Notes: generated from the letters alone by a model not told the origin. A DNA stretch of 44,430 bases from Streptomyces hilarionis (GCF_024539675.1 NZ_JAHHIT010000083.1:1-44430), one strand, 5' to 3'. Counted from the first letter of the stretch, positions 1 to 8,436 are shown. Translations and numbers: made by a program.

Positions 1-70
1 TCGAGGAAGAGCAGCATCACCCCCGAGGATGCCCCCTGCCCCCCCAGGATGAGCCCTCCCCCGGGGTGGC

Positions 71-2188
71 TCACTGCTCCCATGGCAGGGCGCGTTCGTG
101 GACGACGTCCAGGCGGGTCACCGCGCGGGTGAGGACGACGTACAGCCGGTTCAGGCCGCGCTGCTCCGCCTCGGCGACGGCCGCCGGTTCGACGGCGACG
201 ACGTGGTCGTACTCCAGGCCCTTGGCCAGGGTCGCGGGGACGACCGTCACCCGGGCCGCGGGTTCGTCCGGGCCGCACGAGGGCAGGCCGGCCGCCGTGA
301 GCGCCTCACGGACCGCGGCCGCCTGCGCGTCGGCCGCGATGACGCCCACGGAGCCCTCGTGGGCGAGCGCCTCGCGCACGGCGGCGACGACCGTGCCGGG
401 CAGGTCGCCGTGCGCCCGCCGGACGCGCAGCTCGCCGTCCCCGCGCAGCGAGTCGGCCCGCGGCACGTCGACGTCGAGGCGGTCCAGAACCCGGCCGGCG
501 AGGGCGAGTACGGCGGCCGGAACGCGGAAACCCGTGGTCAGCGGGACGATCGTGGCGTCCGGCTTGCCCAGGTGGGCCATCTGCACCCGCCATGAGGCCG
601 CCGCCCACGGGCTGGTGCCCTGCGCCAGGTCGCCGAGGACGGTGAGCGAACCGAAGCGCACCCGCCGGGCGACGGCGCGGCACTCCATCGGCGAGAGGTC
701 CTGGGCCTCGTCCACGACGACGTGTCCGTACCCCCGGGGGTGCTCCAGGAGGCCGGCCACCTCGTCGAGCAGGACGAGGTCGGCCGTCGACCAGCGCGCC
801 GACTTCGGCGAGCGGGGCGGGCGCGGCCAGCGCAGGGCGCGCTGCTCGTCCGGGTCCAGGAGGCCGTCCGCCGCGCGCGCCAACGCCTCGGCGTCCGTGA
901 GGAGTTCGGCGACGACCTCCTCGGGGCGCAGTTTCGGCCACACGGCTTCGACGCACGCGCTCACGGCCCGCGCCCGCTCGATCCGGCGGGTCCAGGCGGC
1001 CGGGCGCGGCCCGCTCCGGCGTTCGGCCTGCGCCTGGATCCGGCGCACGATGCGGCTGCGCACCCGCTCGCGACCGGTCTCGTACGCAGGCGCCTCGGCG
1101 AGCACACCGGTGACGATCTCCGCAAGCGCGCGGCCCCCGACGCGCCAGCGGTAGGAGCCCTCGGGGACGGAGAGGTCCTCGGCGCGCCCGGCCGCCACCC
1201 GCCCGTACACCGCGCGGCGCAGGACCTCGGCCATCCGCGCGTCGTGTTTGACGGCGGCGGTGCGGTCGGGGTCCGTTCCGGTGGCCCGGTGGCGGCCGAT
1301 CTCGTCATGGAGGGTGGACTGCAGGACGCCGGTCTCACCGAGGGCGGGCAGCACCTCGGCGATGTAGGAGAGGAAAGCGCGGTGGGGGCCGAGGATGAGC
1401 AGTCCGCCCCGCTGGATGCGGCGCGGGTGGGTGTAGAGGAGGTAGGCGGCCCGGTGCAGGCCGACCGCGGTCTTGCCGGTGCCGGGGGCGCCCTGCACGC
1501 ACACCGACCCGGTGAGGTCGCCGCGCACGAGGTCGTCCTGCTCGGGCTGGATGGTCGCGGCGATGTCCCGCATGGGGCCGACGCGCGGCCGTTCGATCTC
1601 GCGGGCGACGATGCCGCCGCCGTGCGCGGCGCTCCCACGGCCGGACCCGGGGCCGGGCGCGCTCGCCTGTTCACCGGCGTCGAGGCGCTCGTCCTCCAGG
1701 CCGGTGAGGTCGGCGGAGTCGCCCCGGCTGCCCGGGGCCCAGCCGAACCGTCGCCGCACGGCGACGCCCTGCGGGTCGCGGGCGCTCGCCTGGTAGAAGG
1801 CGCGGGAGACGGGCGCCCGCCAGTCGACGACGAGGGGCGGGGCGGCCGGGTGCTCGCTGATGCGCAGCCGGCCGATGTGGTGGGCGAGTCCCGCGTGCTC
1901 GCCGCCGGTGCCGTGCGCGAAGTCCAGCCGGCCGAAGAACAGGGGGCCTTCGGGCAGTTCGCGCAGGGCCTTGGCGTGGCTGCGCAGCCGGTAGCCGAGG
2001 ACCTCGGCGTCGGCCCCGGAGGCCGACACGTCCTCGCCGGTGACGACCTGGAGGTCGGCGCCCTCGACCATGGCGGTGAACGCGGCCCGGCAGGCGTCGT
2101 GGTGGGCGCGTTCGCGCCGCAGGGCTGCGGCGAGTCCCCGCGGGTCGGGTTCGGCGGAGTCCTGGGGAGCGAGCTCGGGTGCCGTCAT
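71..2188 (-). CDS. helR: HelR/HelD-type RNA polymerase-recycling ATPase (UvrD-like helicase fold)
   Basis: The 705-residue product has the organisation of the HelD/HelR family: an N-terminal charged helical region, a split superfamily-1 motor with Walker A QGAPGTGKT (about residues 232-240), a Walker B DEAQD box, and a C-terminal motor half ending in the LTRAVTRLDVV motif. Family members bind RNA polymerase and release it from DNA or from rifamycins; in Streptomyces venezuelae HelR confers rifampicin tolerance. The block PRVGPMRDIAATIQPEQD before Walker A is typical of the family. The start is ATG with no Shine-Dalgarno. A TATCCT box (2195-2200) lies exactly 6 nt upstream, so the mRNA is probably leaderless. 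A TetR gene lies 172 bp upstream on the same strand. I did not find the rifamycin-associated palindrome, so rifamycin induction is not supported. HelD versus HelR subtype is an inference. Confidence 0.85.
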   Translation of the reverse strand: MTAPELAPQDSAEPDPRGLAAALRRERAHHDACRAAFTAMVEGADLQVVTGEDVSASGADAEVLGYRLRSHAKALRELPEGPLFFGRLDFAHGTGGEHAGLAHHIGRLRISEHPAAPPLVVDWRAPVSRAFYQASARDPQGVAVRRRFGWAPGSRGDSADLTGLEDERLDAGEQASAPGPGSGRGSAAHGGGIVAREIERPRVGPMRDIAATIQPEQDDLVRGDLTGSVCVQGAPGTGKTAVGLHRAAYLLYTHPRRIQRGGLLILGPHRAFLSYIAEVLPALGETGVLQSTLHDEIGRHRATGTDPDRTAAVKHDARMAEVLRRAVYGRVAAGRAEDLSVPEGSYRWRVGGRALAEIVTGVLAEAPAYETGRERVRSRIVRRIQAQAERRSGPRPAAWTRRIERARAVSACVEAVWPKLRPEEVVAELLTDAEALARAADGLLDPDEQRALRWPRPPRSPKSARWSTADLVLLDEVAGLLEHPRGYGHVVVDEAQDLSPMECRAVARRVRFGSLTVLGDLAQGTSPWAAASWRVQMAHLGKPDATIVPLTTGFRVPAAVLALAGRVLDRLDVDVPRADSLRGDGELRVRRAHGDLPGTVVAAVREALAHEGSVGVIAADAQAAAVREALTAAGLPSCGPDEPAARVTVVPATLAKGLEYDHVVAVEPAAVAEAEQRGLNRLYVVLTRAVTRLDVVHERALPWEQ

Positions 2189-2194
2189 AGGGCG

Positions 2195-2235
2195 AGGATA
2201 GCGAATAACGTTACCGAGTTACATTTTTTACCGAG
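2195..2235 (-). promoter_or_regulatory. helR promoter with candidate TetR operator
   Basis: TATCCT (2195-2200, minus strand) is a -10 box 6 nt before the helR ATG. The 8-bp palindrome TAACGTTA (2206-2213) lies in the spacer, and TTACCGAG occurs twice (2211-2218 and 2228-2235). A site here would let the neighbouring TetR protein block transcription. The operator assignment is inference from position and symmetry. Confidence 0.45.
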
Positions 2236-2360
2236 GCGTGGAGGTGTGGAGGCGCCGAGACGCGGGCTGGGCGGCGCAGGCCCGACGGCGCGGTCCTGCC
2301 GCCCCGCGAGGGGGGAACCCGCCGCGCGGACGTGCCGGGGGGCGGCGCACGGGTCGGACC

Positions 2361-2990
2361 TCAGACGAGCCGCGGCAGCCCCGCGCCCAGCACGTCGAAC
2401 GCCCGCTCCGCCGCGGCCACCGCGTCCCCCCGCACGTCCGCGGGGCTCTCACCGGCCGCGACCCGCCGCCAGTTCTCCTCGGCGAGGATCCGCCGGACGG
2501 CGACGATCTGGCCCGCCGCCAGCCGTGCGTCCAGGGCGGTGGGCAGGTCGTCCGCGAGGGCCTCGGCGAGGGCGGTCTCCGAGCGCTCCAGGTAGCCGTA
2601 CAGCCGGGCGACCAGGGACGGGGTGCCGTAGAGCAGGTCGTAGAAGGCCCGCACCCGGGGGTGGTCGTTGAGGCCGGTGACGGGATCGTCCGCCGCCAGC
2701 CCGGCCAGGAAGTGCCGGCGCAGCGCGGGCAGCGGCGCGACGCCCTCGGCCCGCCCCGCCACGACGACCCGCGCCGACTCCTGCTCGTGATCGGCGATCT
2801 GGTGCAGCACCAGGTCCTCCTTCGCCGGGAAGTAGCGGAAGAGGGTCGGCTTGGAGATCTCCGCCGCCGCGGCGACCTCGGCGACGGACACCGCGTCGAA
2901 CCCGCGCTCCAGGAACAGCCCGACGGCGATCTCCGACACGGCCTGGTACATCCGCTGCCTCTTGCGCTCGCGCAGCCCGGTCTCACTCAT
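2361..2990 (-). CDS. TetR/AcrR-family transcriptional regulator
   Basis: The protein is 209 residues, normal for TetR. Residues 10-55 form the classic helix-turn-helix (AVSEIAVGLFLERGFDAVSV, then ISKPTLFRYFPAKEDLV), followed by a helical ligand-binding and dimerisation domain with no recognisable ligand signature. The start is ATG, with TAGGCT (2997-3002) exactly 6 nt upstream, suggesting a leaderless mRNA. The gene lies directly upstream of helR in the same orientation, separated by 172 bp that contain an inverted and a direct repeat, so control of helR and possibly itself is the simplest guess. The ligand is unknown. Confidence 0.85.
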   Translation of the reverse strand: MSETGLRERKRQRMYQAVSEIAVGLFLERGFDAVSVAEVAAAAEISKPTLFRYFPAKEDLVLHQIADHEQESARVVVAGRAEGVAPLPALRRHFLAGLAADDPVTGLNDHPRVRAFYDLLYGTPSLVARLYGYLERSETALAEALADDLPTALDARLAAGQIVAVRRILAEENWRRVAAGESPADVRGDAVAAAERAFDVLGAGLPRLV

Positions 2991-3085
2991 GCGGCGAGCC
3001 TACGGCGACGCCCCGCACGTCGTCGCCGCACGGGCGCGGGCCGGCGGCCCTCGGCACGAGCCCGGCAGGAGCCGGAAGAGACGTT

Positions 3086-5275
3086 CTAGGCCAGTGCCCG
3101 GGCAAGATAGGGGTTCGCCGTCGCGGGGACGGAGAGGCCGAGGGACGCGGTGGCCGCCGCGAGGGTGTCGGCGTAGGAGTTGACGGCCCGCCGGACGTTG
3201 GGGGCGTCCAGGCTCGACCCGGTGGCCAGGCGGTCGAGGTCGACGTACGCGGAGCGGACGATCTCGATCCGGCGGTAGACGACCCAGTCCCTCGCCCAGT
3301 CCCGGGTGTACTCGGGGTCCAGCGCGCGCTGCCAGCGCAGGAACATCCGCTCCCTGATCTCCGGTCGCGTCGGCGTGAGGTGCATGTGCCGGACCAGGTC
3401 GTAGAGCGGGTCGCCGACCAGGGCCATCTCCCAGTCGATGATCGTCAGGGCCAGGGGGTCGTCGCGGCGCACCAGGTTCCACGGGTTGAGGTCCCCGTGC
3501 AGCAGCGCCGGCGCCCGGTGGCTCACCCGGTGCCCCGACAGGATCTCCCGCAGACGCCGTTCGTCGGGCAGCCCCAGCGTGCGGGCCAGTTGGAGCGACT
3601 TCTTCGGCAGGTCCCGGACCAGACCCACCAGCTGTTCCTTGAGCCACTCGGAGAAGTCGACCTGCCCGGCCTGCGGATCGATCACCGCATGGTCCACCCG
3701 GGTCAGCTCGCACAGCTGGTCGACGAGCGCGTCCGCCTCGTGCGGCCGCAGACCGTTCACCGGGTGGACGGGCGGCCGGTCGATGTGGGTGCCCTCGTAG
3801 GTGTGGACGCTGAGCTGATCGTTCGGGTAGCTGACGCCCAGCGCCAGGACCTCGGGCGCCGCCACCCTCACCCCTGACTCCTGGATCGCCTGGAGGACGA
3901 CGTGCTCGCTCAGGTACTTGGGCTCCCGACGCGACGCGTCGGGCAGTTTGCGGCGCACGACCACGGCGGTCCGCGTGCCCTGCACCCAGACCACCGAGTT
4001 GAGGTGTGCGGTTCCCTTGAAGACCCGGTGCGCCGGAGCGGCCCCCTCCGCGAGCAGGGCCTCCCGCACGGCGGCCGCCGGGAAACGGGGGTTCTCGGGA
4101 AGCCGCGGGTCCGGCTCCCAGTGGAAGGCCTTCGTGATCCAGCCCCGGCCGCTGACCACCCTGTCGCCGCGCGACGCCAGCCACCGGAACAGCGCGCGTC
4201 CGATCTCGTCGTTCGCCGGAACGCTCCCCAGCCGCAGGGGCTCCGCGGCCTGGCGCAACGCCCGACCCACCTCCACCGTCGCCTCGTCCAGGCACTTCTG
4301 GGTGAACGACTCCTGGAGCGACCGCGCGGCCCGCATGACGTCGGGATAGAGGGACTGCGCCCATTCGAAGCCGAGGTAGTGCGGCAGGTCCCGGGAGAGC
4401 CCCTTGACCGCGCTCGGCCGGCACTCCCGCATGGCGTCCGCCCACGCCTCGATCACCTCGGCCCGCTGGCTCTCCGGGTACCGCATGCGCACCAGGTGGG
4501 TGGCGAGGTCGTGCAGGGGATCGCCCCAGGTGGCCAGCTCCCAGTCGACGCAGACGAGTGGCGGGTCGCCGTCGTAGGAGACGATCAGGTTGTCCCGGTG
4601 CAGGTCCGCGTGGAGCAGGCTGTAGGGCCGCCGGGCCATCTGGGGCACCCGGTCGGCCAGCCGGAGCAGGGCGTCGTCCGAGATGCCCAGCGCCTTGAAC
4701 AGGCCACCGAACTCCGCCCAGTTGGGCTTGCGGATCTGTTCGTCGGCACAGTGGGCGAGGGCCTTCAGGAAGCCCCGGCTGTCACTGTGGTTGGCGGGCC
4801 AGGAGTCCGGCAGGTCCGGCAGCGCGGCCCGGCGCACCTGGGTCATCTGCGCCAGCAGCCCCGCCAGCGCTTTCATGACGAGGGTGTCGACAGGCTTACC
4901 GTTTCCGCAGATCGTCGAGAGCGGTACGCCCTCCACATAGCTGTGGACGGAGAAGTCCGCTGTCTTCACCAGACACGCGGGCGCGTGGGGCAGGACGCCC
5001 TGGAGGGCTTTCAGGATCGCCGACTCGTCCTGCCACGTCCTGATCACCACGGGCAGCGCGTCCCGGCGCCGGACGCGCACCGTCACGGGCGTGCCCGGCT
5101 CGCGGCGCAGCAGCCGTGCCATGTCACCGGTCAGCGGCAGCACATAGTTGCGATTGTGGTGGCCGCTGGACGCCTGGGTGGCCTCCGCTGCCCGGACGAA
5201 GGCACGCAGGACGTCGGACGTCTCCTGGGCGGCTCGTTCCCCGAGGTGACGTGGGGGAACAAGGTGGTCGACCAC
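3086..5275 (-). CDS. Tandem (double-headed) APH/choline-kinase-fold phosphotransferase
   Basis: The product (729 residues from the chosen start) has two complete aminoglycoside-phosphotransferase folds in one chain. Numbered from the longer start at 5332, the first has the catalytic loop HADLHRDNL (241-249) and metal-binding VDWE (262-265); the second has HGDLNPWNL (612-620) and IDWE (632-635). Both keep the catalytic Asp, the downstream Asn and the DxD-like Asp, so both could be active. The domains differ strongly, so the duplication is old. The substrate cannot be told from sequence; the fold covers aminoglycosides, macrolides, choline, sugars and amino acids. GTG at 5275 is chosen because GGAG lies 6 nt upstream; an upstream in-frame GTG at 5332 would add 19 residues and lacks a ribosome site. 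A GntR-type regulator lies upstream on the same strand. Confidence 0.8.
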   Translation of the reverse strand: MVDHLVPPRHLGERAAQETSDVLRAFVRAAEATQASSGHHNRNYVLPLTGDMARLLRREPGTPVTVRVRRRDALPVVIRTWQDESAILKALQGVLPHAPACLVKTADFSVHSYVEGVPLSTICGNGKPVDTLVMKALAGLLAQMTQVRRAALPDLPDSWPANHSDSRGFLKALAHCADEQIRKPNWAEFGGLFKALGISDDALLRLADRVPQMARRPYSLLHADLHRDNLIVSYDGDPPLVCVDWELATWGDPLHDLATHLVRMRYPESQRAEVIEAWADAMRECRPSAVKGLSRDLPHYLGFEWAQSLYPDVMRAARSLQESFTQKCLDEATVEVGRALRQAAEPLRLGSVPANDEIGRALFRWLASRGDRVVSGRGWITKAFHWEPDPRLPENPRFPAAAVREALLAEGAAPAHRVFKGTAHLNSVVWVQGTRTAVVVRRKLPDASRREPKYLSEHVVLQAIQESGVRVAAPEVLALGVSYPNDQLSVHTYEGTHIDRPPVHPVNGLRPHEADALVDQLCELTRVDHAVIDPQAGQVDFSEWLKEQLVGLVRDLPKKSLQLARTLGLPDERRLREILSGHRVSHRAPALLHGDLNPWNLVRRDDPLALTIIDWEMALVGDPLYDLVRHMHLTPTRPEIRERMFLRWQRALDPEYTRDWARDWVVYRRIEIVRSAYVDLDRLATGSSLDAPNVRRAVNSYADTLAAATASLGLSVPATANPYLARALA

Positions 5276-5476
5276 TGGCCGCTCCGGATACTCGCGCTGG
5301 GCATGTTGGGGCAAACGGTAAAGGGACCGCACGACCGGAGCGATGCAAGTGAGCCAATGGGTGGTGTGCCACTCATCCGCGTCAGGCCGTCCGAGACTGG
5401 CTGGTTCGCCGTCTCATACGTAGGGACGGGAGCGATTGCTCGCGCGATTGACGCATGCTAGCGCAGCGCGGACCGG

Positions 5477-6352
5477 TTATTCGGCGAGATGCGTCCAGAC
5501 CGACTCGAACCACGCCTGCCATGTCTGCACGAACACCGTCCCCGACGAGTCGGGGTTGCCGTCCGCCACCTGGTGGGTGAGCGTGGCGCCGAGACCCAGC
5601 ACGTCGAGAGCGGTGATCTCCTCGCCGGACCCCAGTTCGATCTGCCGCTGGATCACCTCGTACGGGCCGTGCAGGGCCTCCACGCCGTTCAGCAGGTACA
5701 GCTTGAAGGCCGGCGTCAGGGGCGCCTGCCGGATCCGGACGTCGACGGAGGAGACGTACCGCTCGGTCTTCAGCGCCTTCAGCACCGAGCGCAGCGAGTC
5801 CGTGTGGCGGTCGGTGATGTCGTGCAGCCGCTCGCGCAGCCGGTCGTCGCCTCGGTCGTCCTTGACCCGCGGGTAGGGAAGGTCCAGGTCCCTCAGCGGC
5901 AGGATCATGCGCAGACCGATGTGCTCGGGGGCGATGGAGCCGCCGCGTATCCGCTCCGCCTGGAGCCGGATGTGCGCGTCCAGCGACTCGGACGTCAGCG
6001 TGTAGACGTCGAGGGTGACTTCGGGCTGCTCGAAGGCCTCGCTGAGCAGGGGGCCCAGCGTCGCGCCGTGCCGCAACCGGGTGGCCCTGGGCGTGGAGGA
6101 CTGGATGCGCTGGGTCTTGATCACGCGCGAGCCGCTGCCCTGGCGCGACTCGATCCAGCCCTCGTTCGCCAGTTCCCGCAGCACGCGCTGCACGGTGTCG
6201 CGGGAGACCCCGTACTCCTCGGCCAGGTCCCGCTGGGAGGGCAGGAAGGAACGCATCGGGTAGGTGCCGTCGGCCATGCGGGCGCGCAGATCGTCGGCGA
6301 CCCGATGGAACTCCCTGCCGCCGCCGTCGCCGCCCTGCTGCCCCTCCACCAC
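5477..6352 (-). CDS. GntR-type regulator 1 of the accessory block
   Basis: The N-terminal 70 residues are a GntR winged helix (VADDLRARMADGTYP..PSQRDLAEEYGVSRDTVQRVLRELANEGWI). The rest is a C-terminal domain I cannot assign to FadR, HutC or YtrA types. It contains FKLYLLNGVEALHGPYEV and ends with a W-x-x-WFESVW motif, both shared with the other two GntR proteins here, so the three are paralogues. GTG at 6352 is chosen because TACGGT (6359-6364) lies exactly 6 nt upstream, the same architecture as its paralogues; a TTG at 6400 would give a longer form that overlaps this promoter. The gene lies upstream of the tandem kinase and divergent from a tiny membrane protein gene, with a perfect 16-bp palindrome between. 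It is likely the local regulator of both; the ligand is unknown. Confidence 0.8.
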   Translation of the reverse strand: MVEGQQGGDGGGREFHRVADDLRARMADGTYPMRSFLPSQRDLAEEYGVSRDTVQRVLRELANEGWIESRQGSGSRVIKTQRIQSSTPRATRLRHGATLGPLLSEAFEQPEVTLDVYTLTSESLDAHIRLQAERIRGGSIAPEHIGLRMILPLRDLDLPYPRVKDDRGDDRLRERLHDITDRHTDSLRSVLKALKTERYVSSVDVRIRQAPLTPAFKLYLLNGVEALHGPYEVIQRQIELGSGEEITALDVLGLGATLTHQVADGNPDSSGTVFVQTWQAWFESVWTHLAE

Positions 6353-6462
6353 CGGACGACCGTACCGCCATCGGCCCAGTAGCACACCAATGTCGGTCAA
6401 CTCCCTGACAGAGCAGTCCGATTAAGGATCAGACAGCCCGGGGAAAGCCATGGGAAGGCAAC

Positions 6463-6478
6463 CAGTCCAATTGGACTG
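6463..6478. promoter_or_regulatory. Perfect 16-bp palindrome, candidate operator of GntR 1
   Basis: CAGTCCAATTGGACTG is self-complementary over all 16 bases. It lies 43 bp before the ATG of the small membrane gene and about 110 bp upstream of GntR 1, in an AT-richer stretch. The position fits an operator controlling the divergent promoters. Assignment to GntR 1 is inference from proximity. Confidence 0.6.
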
Positions 6479-6521
6479 AAACTTGCCGACTTCACAGAGA
6501 GTGGCAGGAAGGCGGAAGGTC

Positions 6522-6704
6522 ATGCTCCTGTTATCGGCACTCTGGGAACTCCTCGCGCTCGGAGCGGGGATGACGGTGCGGGCCAGACTGGGCGCGGCGG
6601 GGGTGCTGCTGCTCTTCACCCTGACGGTGGGCATGCGGGCGCGGCACCACGCGCTCGCCCTGGGGGCGGCCGTCGTGCTCGTGGCCCTGATGCTCCGGAC
6701 CTGA
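6522..6704 (+). CDS. Small two-helix membrane protein with a TTA (bldA-type) codon
   Basis: This 60-residue protein is almost entirely two hydrophobic segments joined by a short basic loop (VGMRARHH). ATG at 6522 is preceded by purine-rich AGGAAGGCGGAAGG; an in-frame TTG at 6483 would add 13 polar residues and is less likely. It is paralogous to the product at 8509-8703: both contain a G-T/A-A-G-x-x-x-LL segment, then VG followed by a basic residue, then a second hydrophobic helix. Residue 4 is encoded by TTA (6531-6533), the rare leucine codon that in Streptomyces needs the developmental tRNA bldA, so translation may be limited to late growth. It is divergent from GntR 1 and convergent with the HAD gene. 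Function unknown. Confidence 0.6.
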   Translation: MLLLSALWELLALGAGMTVRARLGAAGVLLLFTLTVGMRARHHALALGAAVVLVALMLRT

Positions 6705-6733
6705 GCTCGAGCCCCCGAGCCCGGGTCCGGCGC

Positions 6734-7477
6734 TCACCCCCGGAACGCCTCCAGGACCGGTTCCAGGGACGACACCACGCGGGTCGCGCCCGCCCCGCGG
6801 AGCAGTTTCTCCTTGCGCTCGTTACGCGCGTAGCCCAGGAAGGGGACCCCCGCCTCCCGCGCGGCCAGGAAGTCGGACGGGGTGTCGCCGATCATCAGGG
6901 CGGTGCCGGGGGCCGAACCCGTGGCGCGCAGGGCCAGGTTGAGGCAGTGGGGATGCGGCTTGAGGTGGTGCAGCTCCTGGGTGCGGCCGTAGATGTGGGG
7001 GGCGAAGCAGGAGGTGAGACCGCGGGTCGCGAGGTAGGTGGTGACGACCCGCGGGGAGTTGTTCGTGGTGATCGCCAGCCGCAGGTCCAGGGCCCGCAGG
7101 GTGCGTACCAGCGGGTCGGCGTAGGGGGTGGGCATCGCCGTGGCCGTGGCTCTCAGCTCCTCCTGGGTGAGACGTTCCTCCAGCTCGGCGACCAGGTCGC
7201 TGCCGGGACGCAGACGGTCCACGGCGCGCAGGACGACGTGCGGGTCCAGCGACTCCCGCTCGGTCTCCGTCAGCAGGTGGTGCAGGCCCCGCCCTTCGAG
7301 CCATTCCACCAGTCCGTCGGCCACGCCCTCCGCCGAGTGACCGGCGAAGAGACGGCAGATCGGCCCGTCGAAGTCCCACAGGACGACGCGCGCTTCCCTG
7401 ATCACTTCCCGCAAGTCCGCCGCCTCGGTCTCGGTGTCGGGGGTCGAGTGCTGGGTCTGCTGCGTATCAGAAGTCAC
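6734..7477 (-). CDS. HAD-superfamily phosphatase-like hydrolase
   Basis: The 247-residue protein carries the HAD motifs in order: motif I LWDFDGPI with the nucleophile and acid Asp near residues 33-35, motif II TTNN, motif III Lys in KPHP, and motif IV GDTPSD. A helical cap lies between motifs I and II, so it belongs to the phosphoglycolate-phosphatase-like small-molecule class. GTG at 7477 overlaps the stop codon of GntR 2 by one base (TAGTG), so the two are an operon and probably translationally coupled; a longer start at 7528 would run back into the regulator. The tandem kinase 1.5 kb away raises the possibility of opposed phosphorylation and dephosphorylation. The substrate is unknown. 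Confidence 0.8.
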   Translation of the reverse strand: MTSDTQQTQHSTPDTETEAADLREVIREARVVLWDFDGPICRLFAGHSAEGVADGLVEWLEGRGLHHLLTETERESLDPHVVLRAVDRLRPGSDLVAELEERLTQEELRATATAMPTPYADPLVRTLRALDLRLAITTNNSPRVVTTYLATRGLTSCFAPHIYGRTQELHHLKPHPHCLNLALRATGSAPGTALMIGDTPSDFLAAREAGVPFLGYARNERKEKLLRGAGATRVVSSLEPVLEAFRG

Positions 7478-8349
7478 TAGGAGAGTGTCAGGTCCGTGGT
7501 GATGGTTTCCCAGAGGGCGTCGAACCACTTCTGGGATTCCTCCACGAACGCGGCGTCGCGCTGACCGGCCGCCTTCTCGAAGGAGAAGAGCAGCGACTCG
7601 GTGCCGAGGACGTCGTACATGTCGAGCGTTCCGGTGTCGGTGGACTCCTCGCGGCGGGTGACCATGTAGTACGCCATCAGCGCCTCTTGGCCGTTGAGGA
7701 GGTACAGCTTGACGGGCGGGGTGAAGGGCAGCGCGCGGAAGGTGATGCTGACGTCGATGCCGTGCGAGCGCAGTGTCTGGAGGTTGTGGCGCAGGACGTG
7801 GCCCTGGGCGTTGCGCATCGCCAGCCAGCGCTGGTGGACGGGGTCGTCGTCGCCGCGGCCGTCGACCGGGACGGGGAAGGCGAGGCTGATGTCCCGGGAC
7901 GGCAGCAGGATGCGGACGTCGATCCTGGCGGGCTTCACCTGGCCCCCGTGGATCAGCCGGAGGGGCTCGCCCAGGGCCGGGATGAGGCTCTCGGCGGTGA
8001 GACAGGCCGCGTCGATGCGCACGTGCGGGACGGAGAAGGCCGCGGTGAGCCGGGGCGCCAGGCCGACCATGGTGGGCTGGGGCTCCTCGGGGCCCGTGGA
8101 CGCCGGCTCGGCGATCCGGGGCGGGCTGCCCTTGCTGACGCCGGTGAGCAGCCCGTCGTCCTGGAGGGCCCGCAGCGCCTGGCGCACGGCGCCGCGCTCC
8201 ACGCCGAACTCGTCGGCCAGCTCGGCCTGGGTCGGCAGCCGGTCACCGGCCCTGAGATCCCCGACGCGGATGCGCTCGCGCAGGACGTCGGCGATCTCCT
8301 GGGGAGAGAGCCTTCTGCTGCCGTTCACTGCCACGTTCTCCTGGGTCAC
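7477..8349 (-). CDS. GntR-type regulator 2 of the accessory block
   Basis: The 290-residue protein has an N-terminal GntR winged helix (IADVLRERIRVGDLRAGDRLPTQ, FGVERGAVRQALRALQDDGLL) and the C-terminal domain shared with GntR 1 and 3. The latter contains RILLPSRDISLAFP, FRALPFTPPVKLYLLNG and WFDALWETI. It is closest to GntR 3. GTG at 8349 is chosen because TAGCGT (8356-8361) is 6 nt upstream and the same layout is conserved at GntR 3; TTG at 8355 and GTG at 8328 (AGGAG 9 nt upstream) are alternatives. It is translationally coupled to the HAD gene and divergent from a 64-residue membrane protein gene. The intergenic region contains a palindrome and phased repeats that probably serve autoregulation. 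Confidence 0.8.
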   Translation of the reverse strand: MTQENVAVNGSRRLSPQEIADVLRERIRVGDLRAGDRLPTQAELADEFGVERGAVRQALRALQDDGLLTGVSKGSPPRIAEPASTGPEEPQPTMVGLAPRLTAAFSVPHVRIDAACLTAESLIPALGEPLRLIHGGQVKPARIDVRILLPSRDISLAFPVPVDGRGDDDPVHQRWLAMRNAQGHVLRHNLQTLRSHGIDVSITFRALPFTPPVKLYLLNGQEALMAYYMVTRREESTDTGTLDMYDVLGTESLLFSFEKAAGQRDAAFVEESQKWFDALWETITTDLTLS

Positions 8350-8355
8350 GACCAA

Positions 8356-8377
8356 ACGCTACAACTTCGATCCATCT
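8356..8377 (-). promoter_or_regulatory. Conserved leaderless promoter element of GntR 2
   Basis: On the minus strand the sequence reads AGATGG, 3 nt, GAAGTTGTA, with the -10 box TAGCGT (8356-8361) 6 nt before GTG. The same words with the same spacing occur upstream of GntR 3 (9617-9638), while flanking sequence differs. This suggests a shared promoter or activator site rather than recent duplication alone. Confidence 0.5.
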
Positions 8378-8383
8378 GACGGG

Positions 8384-8410
8384 AGTTGTTTGAAAGTTGT
8401 TTAGCAGTTG
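8384..8410. promoter_or_regulatory. Three AGTTG words in 11-bp phase
   Basis: AGTTG begins at 8384, 8395 and 8406, exactly one helical turn apart; the first two are AGTTGTTT. AGTTG is also the half-site of the palindrome 30 bp downstream, so these may be extra half-sites on one face of the DNA. Confidence 0.45.
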
Positions 8411-8436
8411 CTGCCAAGTGGGGACAACATAGTCAG

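Noticed and set aside
1..17. Possible start of a minus-strand gene at the left edge (ATG at 17, starting M-L-L-F-L)
   Set aside because: Only five codons are visible with a weak GGGGG site, which is not enough to call.
2189..2360. Rifamycin-associated element upstream of helR
   Set aside because: Read on both strands; no matching 19-bp palindrome found.
722..2671. Long plus-strand ORF of 649 codons over helR
   Set aside because: It is antisense to a gene with clear helicase motifs, is Gly/Arg/Ala-biased and has no ribosome site. It is a high-GC shadow frame.
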